Assembly: GCF_963662805.1 (NCBI RefSeq)
Contig: NZ_OY759866.1
Coordinates: 1-40,821 of the forward strand
Direction of reading: 5' to 3'
Source of the DNA: an uncultured Cohaesibacter sp.
GTDB taxonomy: Bacteria > Pseudomonadota > Alphaproteobacteria > Rhizobiales > Cohaesibacteraceae
Length of the DNA: 40,821 nt
Below the pieces are notes generated by a model, which saw only the letters and a program-made list of their open reading frames with translations, ran no database searches and was not told the DNA's origin. A program made the translations under genes and the position numbers. Shown piece after piece: positions 1 through 8,181 of this stretch; the stretch's first letter is position 1, and every line of letters starts with the position of its first letter.

Positions 1-801
1 TGCGCGTCGCGCCTGCCGCACTATATGAATGCCTATGGCTTCCATGGCATTCATGGCCGAGCTCTACCCATCGCCGAAGGGATCAAGATCCGCAGGCCAG
101 ACCTGCACGTCTTCGTGACCACCGGGGATGGCGACTGTTGTTCGATCGGGGCGGCCCACTGGCTGCATGCGATCCGCTACAATATGAACATGACCCTGTT
201 GCTGCATGACAACAACGTCTATGGGCTGACCAAGAAACAGGCCTCGCCGACCTCACCCAAGGGCCTCAAGAGCAACACCACGCCGACGGGGGCGACGCTC
301 AATCCGCTCAACCCCTTAAGCGTGACCCTTGGCGTCGCCAACGTGTCCTTCGTGGCACAGGTTGTCGACTGGATCCCAGAGTTGCTTTATGACGTCCTGC
401 AGAAGGCCTATCATCACAAGGGCTTTTCTTTCATCCGCATCCTGCAGCGTTGCCCGAACTTCATGGATCACAATTTTGACCATGCGGTCCGCGATCCGCT
501 CAGCACCCGCATCCTGACCCATTCGGATGGCCTGCGGCTGAAGCCGGAGCTGTCGCGGGTTTACAAGAATCAGGAAACGCACGATCCGCTCAACATCGAC
601 CGGGCCCGGCAACTGGCCTCGCTCGAGACTGAAATCCCTGTCGGCATCCTCTATTCCAACCCGGAGGTGCCTTGCTACGACGAGCTCCGTGCTGGTGAGC
701 GTCCAAACACGCCGGGTCTTGTCTCGACGGTTCTCAACGAAGAATTCGACAAGATCGGGATCTGGCCCAAAGACGCCAAACCGGCACAGAGCGAGGAGTA
801 A
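1..801 (+). CDS. 2-oxoacid:ferredoxin oxidoreductase, TPP-binding (beta) subunit, 5'-truncated
   Basis: This is the carboxy-terminal part of a thiamine-pyrophosphate subunit of a pyruvate/2-oxoacid:ferredoxin oxidoreductase. Such enzymes oxidatively decarboxylate a 2-oxoacid to acyl-CoA and pass electrons to ferredoxin. The frame is open from base 1, so the gene begins outside the window; the first ATG at 25 is internal, since the residues before it (CASRLPHY) already match the family. Visible motifs are the NAYGFHGIHGRA segment and the TPP/Mg motif GDGDCCSIG followed about 30 residues later by DNNVYGLT, the usual GDG...N pattern. The rest continues as this family does, with a conserved Cys-Pro-Asn (RCPNFM). 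The stop is 5 bp before the next gene, so the two are cotranscribed. The substrate cannot be assigned without the alpha/gamma subunits, which should lie to the left. Confidence 0.88.
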   Translation, partial: CASRLPHYMNAYGFHGIHGRALPIAEGIKIRRPDLHVFVTTGDGDCCSIGAAHWLHAIRYNMNMTLLLHDNNVYGLTKKQASPTSPKGLKSNTTPTGATLNPLNPLSVTLGVANVSFVAQVVDWIPELLYDVLQKAYHHKGFSFIRILQRCPNFMDHNFDHAVRDPLSTRILTHSDGLRLKPELSRVYKNQETHDPLNIDRARQLASLETEIPVGILYSNPEVPCYDELRAGERPNTPGLVSTVLNEEFDKIGIWPKDAKPAQSEE

Positions 802-806
802 CGGTC

Positions 807-3029
807 ATGCCATCAGCACAAATCGCAAGGGAAGACTTCCCGTCAGCGGATCGGATTGATGCCGCTGAAACTCTGCCATCGCTGCAACCGGCGCTCTTTG
901 CCCGCTATGGCGATCTGTCCAAGCTGCGCCACGACTTTCCGCTGGTGCTCATCGACAGTGACGATCCTCACCCTCTGCTGCGGCCCCTCAGCACCATCGT
1001 CAACGAGGCGCTCAGAGCCGCAACACCGGAAGGGCCCGATGGCGAAGAAGTCCGCCTTCAGGTTCTCAAACTCGAACAGAGGATGCGCGACTGCGTCACC
1101 GATGGCCGGGAAGAAAGCCTGACCGAGCTCTGGTGGGCATGTGAAGCCGAACTGGTGGCAGAAGCCGGGCAAGTGCGCTTCGGTCCTCTCGACCAGATGC
1201 TCGAGAAGGCCCGTCGCCAGATCAAGGTCGATGGCCGCGTCATCGGTTGCGATGCCTCGACACCGGGCAAGGTGCTCGGCCATATCTGGAAGGCCATGCA
1301 CAAGAACCGGGCCAAGCAGTTCCGCAAGCGGGTCGACAGCCTGATCCTGAGGATGAACGACATTCTGAAGTCGGACCACATGAAATCCGACGAGGCCCAT
1401 GGAGCCCCCGCTCTCAGCTCCGCCATGGGGCTCGATCGGGACAGTTCCATCGACTTCTCCAGCCTGTCGCAGGTCCTGCATCGGGCCCGCCCCGAGGATC
1501 GTCTGCCCACCGCACGGGTCGCCCGCATCAAACTGGCCATCGATGTGCTGCAGTCGCAGATCTTCTTTGGCCCCGGTCGCGCATCTTACACCGATCCGGG
1601 CAAAGCCATGTGCTACAGCTACGTCTTCCGCAGCTGTTCCGAAGCGCTCGCCGCATATCGCGAACGGTTGCCGAGCCTCGTTGCCCTGACAAAGGCGCTG
1701 ACGATTGCCGAACTGGAGGTGGAGAACAAGTATGTTCCGAGCCTTCATGACGATATCTTCGCCATGTTCGACGAAAGCGATCTCACCGCCGAACAGATGG
1801 ATCTGCTGCCTCCGGCCATGATCTATCTGAGGGACGGGGTCACCGAGACGGCAGAGATCGCCCGGGTCTATGAAGCCCTGGCCTGTGGGCTGCCGTTCAA
1901 GGTGATGATCCAGGTCGATGACATTCTGGGGCCGACGACGCCAGAGCCGCCGCTGAATTCCTTCGGTGCGGGAACGGCACGCCTTGCCTCGATGGCCATG
2001 GGCCTCAACAATGCCTTCGCCATCCAAACCACCAGTGCCCATCTCTACCGGATGCGCGATGCCCTTCTCAAGGGTATGGAATATGGTGGTCCGGCGATGT
2101 TCTCGATCTACTCGGGCGCAACCGGAACCGTGAAGGATGTGGCTCCCTATATTCTCGCCGCTGCCGCAACGGAATCGCGGGCCTTCCCGAGCTTCACCTT
2201 TGATCCGTCTGCCGGTCCGGACTGGAAGAGCCGGTTCACTCTCGACAACAATCCGCAAGTCCTCAATGTCTGGCCGGAACATGACCTGACTTACGAGAAC
2301 CAGATCGGCGAATGGAAGGAAGAGCGCGTTGCCTTCACCTTCGGCGACTTTGCGATCTGTGACGAGCGGTATCGGCGGTTCTGCCACGAGATCGGCCAAG
2401 CCGACTGGAGCACCGATATGGTGCCCTTTGCCGACTGGCTGAAAGTGGCGGGCGAAACCGACGATGTGCGCAAGCCCTATGTGCTCGGCATTCTGGCTCA
2501 GAACCGGCTGATGCGGGTGGCTGTCGATGACAAGATCACCAGTGCGGCCCGTTATTGTCAGGACGCATGGCGTGGCCTCAAGGAACTGGCCGGGATCGAC
2601 AACTCCCACGTCAAGGCAGCCCTCTTGGAAGAAAAGCTGAAACGGGAAGCTCTGATGAAGGAAGTTGCCGAGGAAGCCGCCAAGCAGGCTGCACCGGCAG
2701 CGGCTCCGCAGCCTGTCGAACCGGTGATCGAGGCACCCGTTGCCGAGGAACAGCCAGAGGCAACAGCCGATCCTGCCGCCGATGGTGCTCCGTGGATCGA
2801 GACGCCGCGCTGCACGACCTGCAACGAATGCACGCAGATCAACAACAAGCTGTTTGCCTTCAATGACGACATGCAGGCCTATGTCGCCGATCCCGATGGG
2901 GGCACCTATCGGCAGCTGGTGGAAGCAGCCGAAAGCTGTCAGGTCAGCATTATCCATCCCGGTCAGCCACGCAATCCGGATGAACCCAATCTGGATGAGC
3001 TGATGGAACGCGCCCAGCCGTTCAATTGA
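807..3029 (+). CDS. Large protein with PFOR-like segment and C-terminal 4Fe-4S motif, probable oxidoreductase partner
   Basis: A 740-residue protein starting 5 bp after the TPP subunit, with a purine-rich GAGGAG upstream of the ATG. I do not recognise an established name. The C-terminus (from about residue 662) has C-x2-C-x2-C at 669/672/675 and a further Cys at 711, the spacing expected for a single-cluster ferredoxin-like module. It is preceded by an Ala/Pro/Glu-rich linker (about 620-660) containing AEEAAKQAAPAAAPQP. The middle of the protein (about 340-450) has runs such as MAMGLNNAFAIQTTSAHL and GMEYGGPAMFSIYSG that resemble the last part of the TPP domain of one-chain pyruvate:ferredoxin oxidoreductases. 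Inference: it is a subunit or electron-transfer partner of the upstream enzyme. The first 300 residues show no motif I can name. A strong terminator follows. Confidence 0.7.
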   Translation: MPSAQIAREDFPSADRIDAAETLPSLQPALFARYGDLSKLRHDFPLVLIDSDDPHPLLRPLSTIVNEALRAATPEGPDGEEVRLQVLKLEQRMRDCVTDGREESLTELWWACEAELVAEAGQVRFGPLDQMLEKARRQIKVDGRVIGCDASTPGKVLGHIWKAMHKNRAKQFRKRVDSLILRMNDILKSDHMKSDEAHGAPALSSAMGLDRDSSIDFSSLSQVLHRARPEDRLPTARVARIKLAIDVLQSQIFFGPGRASYTDPGKAMCYSYVFRSCSEALAAYRERLPSLVALTKALTIAELEVENKYVPSLHDDIFAMFDESDLTAEQMDLLPPAMIYLRDGVTETAEIARVYEALACGLPFKVMIQVDDILGPTTPEPPLNSFGAGTARLASMAMGLNNAFAIQTTSAHLYRMRDALLKGMEYGGPAMFSIYSGATGTVKDVAPYILAAAATESRAFPSFTFDPSAGPDWKSRFTLDNNPQVLNVWPEHDLTYENQIGEWKEERVAFTFGDFAICDERYRRFCHEIGQADWSTDMVPFADWLKVAGETDDVRKPYVLGILAQNRLMRVAVDDKITSAARYCQDAWRGLKELAGIDNSHVKAALLEEKLKREALMKEVAEEAAKQAAPAAAPQPVEPVIEAPVAEEQPEATADPAADGAPWIETPRCTTCNECTQINNKLFAFNDDMQAYVADPDGGTYRQLVEAAESCQVSIIHPGQPRNPDEPNLDELMERAQPFN

Positions 3030-3057
3030 TCGATGACGCAAGACCAACGCAAAGAGA

Positions 3058-3087
3058 GGCAGGCCGGTTTCCGGTCTGCCTTTTTTT
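3058..3087 (+). terminator. Rho-independent terminator of the oxidoreductase genes
   Basis: A 10-bp stem (GGCAGGCCGG / CCGGTCTGCC, one G-T pair) with a TTT loop is followed by seven T residues. It lies 28 bp after the stop of the 740-residue gene. Confidence 0.9.
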
Positions 3088-3107
3088 ATCGCGCTGTTTG
3101 CAAGACG

Positions 3108-3145
3108 GACATAAAGAAGGGCTGAACCGCCGCAGTTCAGCCCTT
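3108..3145 (-). terminator. Terminator of the leftward dct/dpaL operon
   Basis: A perfect 11-bp inverted repeat (AAGGGCTGAAC / GTTCAGCCCTT, 7-nt loop). Read on the minus strand it is followed by CTTTAT, a short U-tract. It sits 57 bp past the stop of the PLP enzyme gene and faces the plus-strand terminator at 3058-3087, so the two convergent units are insulated from each other. Confidence 0.75.
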
Positions 3146-3202
3146 GAAGTTCTAGAGTGCTTTTCTTGTTTCCTGATCTGTTTGAAGACCAGAAACCCTT
3201 GA

Positions 3203-4666
3203 TCAGAATGCCTTGATCAATTCGTCCCAGGCAGGAAGATCGGCGACCAGCTGATCCCAGAAGGCCTGATCCCGGCGCGAGTCGAAATCCTGCAAGGAAA
3301 CGCCCTGCTGCTCGACCCAGGTGTAATAGCCAAGGTTGAAGGTGCGCTCACGATCTATGCGGGTCATTTCGATCATGTGATCGGTCGAGGTGCCCAACAT
3401 GTGCGCACCGAAGGCCTGTGCCGCAACGACCGTGTCAAAGCGATTGCCGAAATATTTCTGCAGAGCTTTGGGCTGCTCGGTCGAATACATCGCTGCGCCA
3501 TCAGTCGCCACCGTCATGATGACATCATCCTTGCCGAGCTTCTCGTATTTGGCGAGCTTGATCGCGCCGAGGATGTTGGCAATCGAGGACAGGCCGAAGT
3601 TCGCCAGAGAGTCCAACACATCGGCGTCGACGCCGCGATAGCTTTTCAGATAGTCGAGGCCATCGGGGCGGTTGAAGACGAGGTTGAGGGCATCGGGGCC
3701 TGCCTCGGAAACGCCGAGGACATAGTCGGTGTTCATCACATTGTGGATGAGCGGCACATGCTTATCGCCGATGCCCTGAATGTTGTGTTCGCCATAACCA
3801 TTGTAGAGCAGGGTCGGGCATTCCAGCGCCTCAACAACACCGATGGAGGCGCCATAGACTTCCTTGAGGTGATCACCGGCGGCGAGCGTGCCCGATGAGC
3901 CGGAGGCAGAGACGAAACCGGAGAGCTTGAGATCGCCCTTGATGTTCATGGCGTCGAAGACACGCGCCAGCGCTGCGCCGGTGACGGCCCGGTGAACCGC
4001 ATAGTTCGCAAATTCGGCAAACTGGTTGAGGATCACATTTTCCGGCTCCTGACTGAGACGGTGGCAGGCGTCGTAAATTTCCTTGACGTTGCTTTCCGTA
4101 CCCGGCGTGCGGACGATGTCACTGTCGCTGAGGGTCCATTTCTCCAGCCATTCGAAGCGCTCGCGGCTCATGCCTTCGGGCAGCACGGCGACGCCGTGAC
4201 AATCGAGAATGCGCGAGATGGCGACACCGCCACGGCAATAGTTGCCCGTTGACGGCCAGACGGCACGATCCGAGTAGGGATTGAAATGGCCCGACACCAG
4301 CCGCTGCACGAGGCAGGCATAGGCAGGCAGCACCTTGTGGGCGCGGATCATCGGGAAACGATCACCCAGCAGAATGACGATTTGGGCATCCACACCGGTC
4401 AACTCGGACGGCAGCACCACATGAGCGGGCACATCCGAGAGACCCTTGCGATCCGCATCATTGTGCCAGTGCACGCGCAGGAGGTTGCGGGCGTCCGCAG
4501 CGTCAGGATCGACGTCGGCAAGAGCGGCCTGTTCCCCCGAAAGATGCCCGATGGGATCGATCAGTTCGGCAAAGAGAGGCAGGCGGATATCATGCTCGCG
4601 AAACGAGTCGCGGACCGATTTCAATGCTGCTTCGTCAGCGATTTCGGGTCTGAAAACAAAAGTCAT
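3203..4666 (-). CDS. Fold-type II PLP-dependent enzyme of unassigned specificity
   Basis: A 487-residue protein with the hallmarks of the cysteine synthase/threonine dehydratase (fold-type II) superfamily. The likely Schiff-base lysine is K111 in RAHKVLPAY. The substrate-binding loop is STGNYCRGG (139-147), like the SSGN loop of dehydratases, followed by AVLPEGMS. A glycine-rich phosphate-binding loop, SGSSGT, is at 255-260. It is longer than cysteine synthase (about 310 residues), and the first 90 residues are extra. Its ATG overlaps the TGA of the D-carbamoylase gene (ATGA), so it is translationally coupled and is the last gene of the operon. Inference: it acts on a beta-substituted or diamino acid, by elimination or beta-replacement, in the same pathway as DpaL. 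The true reaction is unknown. Confidence 0.75.
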   Translation of the reverse strand: MTFVFRPEIADEAALKSVRDSFREHDIRLPLFAELIDPIGHLSGEQAALADVDPDAADARNLLRVHWHNDADRKGLSDVPAHVVLPSELTGVDAQIVILLGDRFPMIRAHKVLPAYACLVQRLVSGHFNPYSDRAVWPSTGNYCRGGVAISRILDCHGVAVLPEGMSRERFEWLEKWTLSDSDIVRTPGTESNVKEIYDACHRLSQEPENVILNQFAEFANYAVHRAVTGAALARVFDAMNIKGDLKLSGFVSASGSSGTLAAGDHLKEVYGASIGVVEALECPTLLYNGYGEHNIQGIGDKHVPLIHNVMNTDYVLGVSEAGPDALNLVFNRPDGLDYLKSYRGVDADVLDSLANFGLSSIANILGAIKLAKYEKLGKDDVIMTVATDGAAMYSTEQPKALQKYFGNRFDTVVAAQAFGAHMLGTSTDHMIEMTRIDRERTFNLGYYTWVEQQGVSLQDFDSRRDQAFWDQLVADLPAWDELIKAF

Positions 4667-5592
4667 TTTTCTTTCGCCTCTGTGATTGGCGTGTAATTTT
4701 CCGGCTCGCGATAGCGGCGGAAGTCGAAGACATTCTTGCGGATCTCGTCGCAGCGATCGAGATCGCAGACATGGGTGATCAGCTCGTCACCGAGGGTTTC
4801 GGCAACCGCCACGATTTCCCCGGTCGGGGCGATGATGCAGGACTTGCCAATGAGGTCGCAGCCCTCTTCCTTGCCAGCCTTGGCGACACCGACGACCCAT
4901 GTGCCGTTCTGATAGGCGCCAGCCTGCATGGAGAGGTGATTGTGGAAGTCCTGTAGGTGATCATGTTCCGGTGCGGGCGGGTAGTGCAGCGGCGTGTTGT
5001 AGCCGATCATCACCAGCTCTGCCCCCTTGAGGCCGAGCACGCGGAAGGTTTCGGGCCAGCGACGGTCGTTACACAGGCACATGCCCATCGTGCCGCCAAA
5101 GCCCTCATAGGTGCCAAAGCCGAGGTCGCCGGTTTCGAAATAGCGGCGTTCGAGATGCTGGAACGGACGCCAGGTTTCGTTTTCCTCGTGGCCGGGCAGA
5201 TGGATCTTGCGATACTTGCCAATGATCTCGCCGGTCTTGTCGACAAGAATGGCGGTGTTGAAGTGCCTGTCGCCTGCAGGATCCTTGATCAATTCCGCAT
5301 AGCCGAGATAAAAACCGATCTGCAGCTCCTTGGCCTTGTCAAACAGGGCCTGAGTTTCCAGTCCGGGCATCTCGGTTTCAAAAAAAGCGTCGACGTCAGC
5401 CTGATCCTCGAAATACCAGCGCGGAAAGAAAGTCGTGAGCGCCAACTCGGGGAAGACGATGAGATCGACATCTTTCTCGTGCGCTTCTTGCATCAGGGCC
5501 AGCATGCGCTTGACAACGGCGCTGCGCGGTTCATCGCGCGCAATGGGGCCAAGCTGGGCGGCGGCAACGGTCAAAGGGCGTGACATGGGCAT
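4663..5592 (-). CDS. N-carbamoyl-D-amino-acid hydrolase (nitrilase superfamily)
   Basis: A 309-residue enzyme that hydrolyses an N-carbamoyl-D-amino acid to the free D-amino acid, CO2 and ammonia. The sequence follows the Agrobacterium D-carbamoylase along its whole length (that enzyme is 304 residues). The Glu-Lys-Cys triad of the nitrilase superfamily is intact: E49 in VFPELALTTFFPRW, K129 in YRKIHLPG, and C174 in CNDRRWPE. The family segment QHDHLTSFHH is represented here by EHDHLQDFHNHLSMQAG. No signal peptide is present, so it is cytosolic. The gene starts 6 bp after the M20 hydrolase stop; a second ATG at 5586 is an alternative start with better spacing to AGGA. Other nitrilase-family amidases (such as N-carbamoylputrescine amidase) are possible, but the active-site neighbourhood favours the D-carbamoylase. 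Confidence 0.87.
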   Translation of the reverse strand: MPMSRPLTVAAAQLGPIARDEPRSAVVKRMLALMQEAHEKDVDLIVFPELALTTFFPRWYFEDQADVDAFFETEMPGLETQALFDKAKELQIGFYLGYAELIKDPAGDRHFNTAILVDKTGEIIGKYRKIHLPGHEENETWRPFQHLERRYFETGDLGFGTYEGFGGTMGMCLCNDRRWPETFRVLGLKGAELVMIGYNTPLHYPPAPEHDHLQDFHNHLSMQAGAYQNGTWVVGVAKAGKEEGCDLIGKSCIIAPTGEIVAVAETLGDELITHVCDLDRCDEIRKNVFDFRRYREPENYTPITEAKEK

Positions 5593-5598
5593 TCGTTC

Positions 5599-6846
5599 CT
5601 ATTCTTCATCCGCCTTGGCGAGCACCGCCTGCAGCAGAACATTGGCCCCGGCGTGTAAATGCTCCGGTGCGGTATATTCCTCGATATTGTGACTGATGCC
5701 CCCTTGAGAGGGCACGAAGATCATGGTCGTCGGACAATGGGGCGCGAACATCTGTGCGTCATGGCCAGCGCCTGAAGGCATGCGGCGGGTCGACAGGCCC
5801 AGATCCTTAGCGGTCGCCTCGATCAGATCGACCATTTCCGGCGCGAAGGCCACAGGCTCGAAGCGGGCCAGTGTGCGTGACGAAATGGTCACGCCTTCAC
5901 TCTCTGCGATCTCATCAACGGCGGCCTTCAACAGGCTTTCCGCCTTTTGGAGCAGGGCTTCGTCGGTGTTGCGCAGATCGACGGTGATGCGAGCGGTGCG
6001 GGCGATGACGTTGACCAGATTGGGGTCGAGTTCTGTCACGCCGACGGTTGCCACCTGATAGCCGCCAATCTCACCTGCGATACGGCGGGCGGCAACGGCG
6101 ATGGCGGCAGCGGCATAGCCCGCATCATGGCGCAGGCGCATGGGGGTCGTGCCTGCGTGGTTCGAGACGCCGGTGATGGTGAATTCGGTCCAGGAAATCC
6201 CCTGCACCCCGGTCACGACGCCGATTACTTCGCCCTCTTCTTCAAGGACGGGTCCCTGCTCCACATGGAGTTCGAAGAAGCAATGGGGAGTGATGTGACC
6301 GGGCTCAGCCTCACCGGCATAGCCGATGCGGCTCAATTCTTCGCCAACGACGAAGCCCTCGGCATCCTTGATCGCGAGCGCTTCGTTGAGGTCGAGCGTG
6401 CCGCGATCCACCGCGCTGCCCATCATGTCAGGGGCAAAACGGGAGCCTTCCTCGTTGGTGAAGGCACCGACGGCAATCGGGCGGCGGGGAATATATCCAC
6501 TCTGCTTGAGGCTGTTTATGACCTCAAGTCCGGAGAGGACACCCAGATTGCCGTCGTACAGGCCGCCTGTGGCGACCGTGTCGATGTGGGAACCGATCAT
6601 CACAGGGGGCAGGTCTTCCTTGCCCGGCAGGACGGCGATCATATTGCCGATGCGGTCGACGCTCACCGTGAGACCGAGCTCTTTCATCCATCCGATGACA
6701 CGGTCTCGGCCGAGCTTATCGGTATCGCTGAGCGCGAGACGGCAAACGCCGCCACCTTCCAACGCTCCGTCCTGACCGAGTGTCATCAGCCGGTTCATCA
6801 GGCTGTCGAGATCGATGCGCATGTTTTTTCTTGTTGGCTCACTCAT
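5599..6846 (-). CDS. Zn-dependent M20 amidohydrolase, hydantoinase/carbamoylase family
   Basis: This enzyme belongs to the group of N-carbamoyl-L-amino-acid hydrolase, beta-ureidopropionase and allantoate amidohydrolase. The binuclear metal ligands are visible: His and Asp in GSHIDTVATGGLYDGNLG, Glu pair in TNEEGSRF, His in ELHVEQGPVLE, and the late His in GISHNIEEY. The dimerisation/substrate region GVSNHAGTTPM is also typical. The length of 415 residues is normal for the family. I placed the start at 6846, where ATG overlaps the dpaL TGA (ATGA). An upstream in-frame ATG at 6888 lies inside dpaL, and MRIDLDSL at 6822 is an alternative. It is cytosolic and cotranscribed with a D-specific carbamoylase, so the operon would handle both enantiomers of an N-carbamoyl substrate. 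Ureido-acid specificity cannot be decided from sequence alone. Confidence 0.85.
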   Translation of the reverse strand: MSEPTRKNMRIDLDSLMNRLMTLGQDGALEGGGVCRLALSDTDKLGRDRVIGWMKELGLTVSVDRIGNMIAVLPGKEDLPPVMIGSHIDTVATGGLYDGNLGVLSGLEVINSLKQSGYIPRRPIAVGAFTNEEGSRFAPDMMGSAVDRGTLDLNEALAIKDAEGFVVGEELSRIGYAGEAEPGHITPHCFFELHVEQGPVLEEEGEVIGVVTGVQGISWTEFTITGVSNHAGTTPMRLRHDAGYAAAAIAVAARRIAGEIGGYQVATVGVTELDPNLVNVIARTARITVDLRNTDEALLQKAESLLKAAVDEIAESEGVTISSRTLARFEPVAFAPEMVDLIEATAKDLGLSTRRMPSGAGHDAQMFAPHCPTTMIFVPSQGGISHNIEEYTAPEHLHAGANVLLQAVLAKADEE

Positions 6847-8039
6847 TGGGAGAGCACCTCTTCTGCTGATTTTCCAACGATCCGGCAATAGGCTTCCGGA
6901 TCGGTGTCGCCTTCGGAATTGATAACGAAAATTCGGCTGTCGGGGCCAAGGCCCAGCGCTTTGCGGGCGTCGGGGTTGGAGGCGGTGGCCACCAGCCCGG
7001 CGAGGCCCGAAATGCCGGTCTCGCCCGCGATGACAGGGCGGGCATCGCCACCCTTCTGCGCCAGATAGCGCATCATTGGCTCGACCACTTCATCGCCAAG
7101 GGTGACCATGTGGTCTGCTCCGGTTTTCAGAACATCCCACGCGATGAGGGAAACCTCGCCGCAGGCAAGGCCCGCCATGGCGCTGTCGGTCTCGCCGGTC
7201 ACGGCAACAGGCTCGCCTGCCAGAAGGCTCTCGTACCAGCAGGCGCATTGGTCGGGTTCGACTATCACCGTCACGGGACGGTTCTCGCCATAGGCCTGCC
7301 AGAAGCGGGCGGCGCTTGCCGAGGCCATGCCGCCGACACCGGCCTGAAGAAAGATATGCGTGATGGGTCGCTCACCTTTGAGCTGTTCCAGCGCCTCGTC
7401 AACCACCAGCATGTAGCCTTGGGTGACATCGCGCGGGGCGACCACCGTCTCACCGTCCGAGGTGTCGGGGATCACATGCCAGCCTTCGCTCGCGGCTGTC
7501 TCGCCAGCCTTGCGCACAGCATCATCAAAGCTGCCGTCGACCTCGCGAATTTCCGCGCCATAGGCAGCGATTGCGTCGCGGCGCTTTTGCGAGACAGAGG
7601 CGCAGACATAGATCACGCAGCGACAGCCATACATGCGGGCGCCCCATGCGACCGAGCGGCCATGGTTGCCATCGGTCGCGGCGGTGATTGTCATCTTGGC
7701 AGCAAAAGCTCGCGCTTTGTCGGAAAAGAGATCGGGATCCTCGTTGCCTGTTTCTTCGGTCAGTGCCCGAGAGAGGGCACGCGAGACGGCAAAGGCACCG
7801 CCGAGCGGCTTGAAACTGCCAAGTCCGAAACGTGGGGATTCGTCCTTGAAATAGATGGCGCCGACATCGAGCTCTGCGGCCAGATCGGAAAGCGAGCACA
7901 GGGGCGTCGGCGCATAGCCTGCCCAGGAGCGGACAACCTTGCGAGCCGTATCGAGCCCATCCTGTTCGAAGGGCAAAGGGGGGAGCGTGCGTGCAGCGTT
8001 TGGGTTCTTGGCCAGCCGCTTCATTCCGATCTTGATCAT
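6843..8039 (-). CDS. dpaL: Diaminopropionate ammonia-lyase
   Basis: A fold-type II PLP enzyme that converts D- or L-2,3-diaminopropionate to pyruvate and two ammonia. From the ATG at 8039 the protein is 398 residues, the same length as E. coli YgeX/DpaL. The PLP lysine falls at K77 in GLGSFKPLGG, its position in the E. coli enzyme. The ATDGNHGR motif (121-128) carries the acid D123, corresponding to the E. coli catalytic aspartate. The longer frame (start 8117) adds 26 residues without similarity, and I rejected it. The enzyme lies after dctP, separated by 142 bp that carry a stem-loop, and overlaps the next gene by ATGA. Known DpaL enzymes accept both enantiomers, which fits the pair of carbamoylases downstream. 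Confidence 0.9.
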   Translation of the reverse strand: MIKIGMKRLAKNPNAARTLPPLPFEQDGLDTARKVVRSWAGYAPTPLCSLSDLAAELDVGAIYFKDESPRFGLGSFKPLGGAFAVSRALSRALTEETGNEDPDLFSDKARAFAAKMTITAATDGNHGRSVAWGARMYGCRCVIYVCASVSQKRRDAIAAYGAEIREVDGSFDDAVRKAGETAASEGWHVIPDTSDGETVVAPRDVTQGYMLVVDEALEQLKGERPITHIFLQAGVGGMASASAARFWQAYGENRPVTVIVEPDQCACWYESLLAGEPVAVTGETDSAMAGLACGEVSLIAWDVLKTGADHMVTLGDEVVEPMMRYLAQKGGDARPVIAGETGISGLAGLVATASNPDARKALGLGPDSRIFVINSEGDTDPEAYCRIVGKSAEEVLSQ

Positions 8040-8132
8040 AGGTCCGTCTTTGCAGGAAATTGTCTGTTCACTCGAACAACTTGGGCACCAACGCGTCCAA
8101 GCGCCCACAATCACCATGGATGGGGCATCTGA

Positions 8133-8160
8133 TGCCGGGTGGCGCGTGCGTCACCCGGCA
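8133..8160 (-). other. Stem-loop between dctP and dpaL
   Basis: A perfect 9-bp GC-rich stem (TGCCGGGTG / CACCCGGCA) with a 10-nt loop and no U-tract on the minus strand, 22 bp after the dctP stop. Such elements commonly protect the binding-protein part of an operon transcript or lower downstream expression. Confidence 0.65.
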
Positions 8161-8181
8161 GGTCAAAGTCAAGTAGGCGTC

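Noticed and set aside
843..3047. A 734-codon open frame antisense to the 740-residue gene
   Set aside because: It is a shadow of a G+C-rich gene: the plus frame has ferredoxin motifs, a Shine-Dalgarno and operon spacing, while the antisense product has biased composition and no motif. It also lacks a sensible place among its neighbours.
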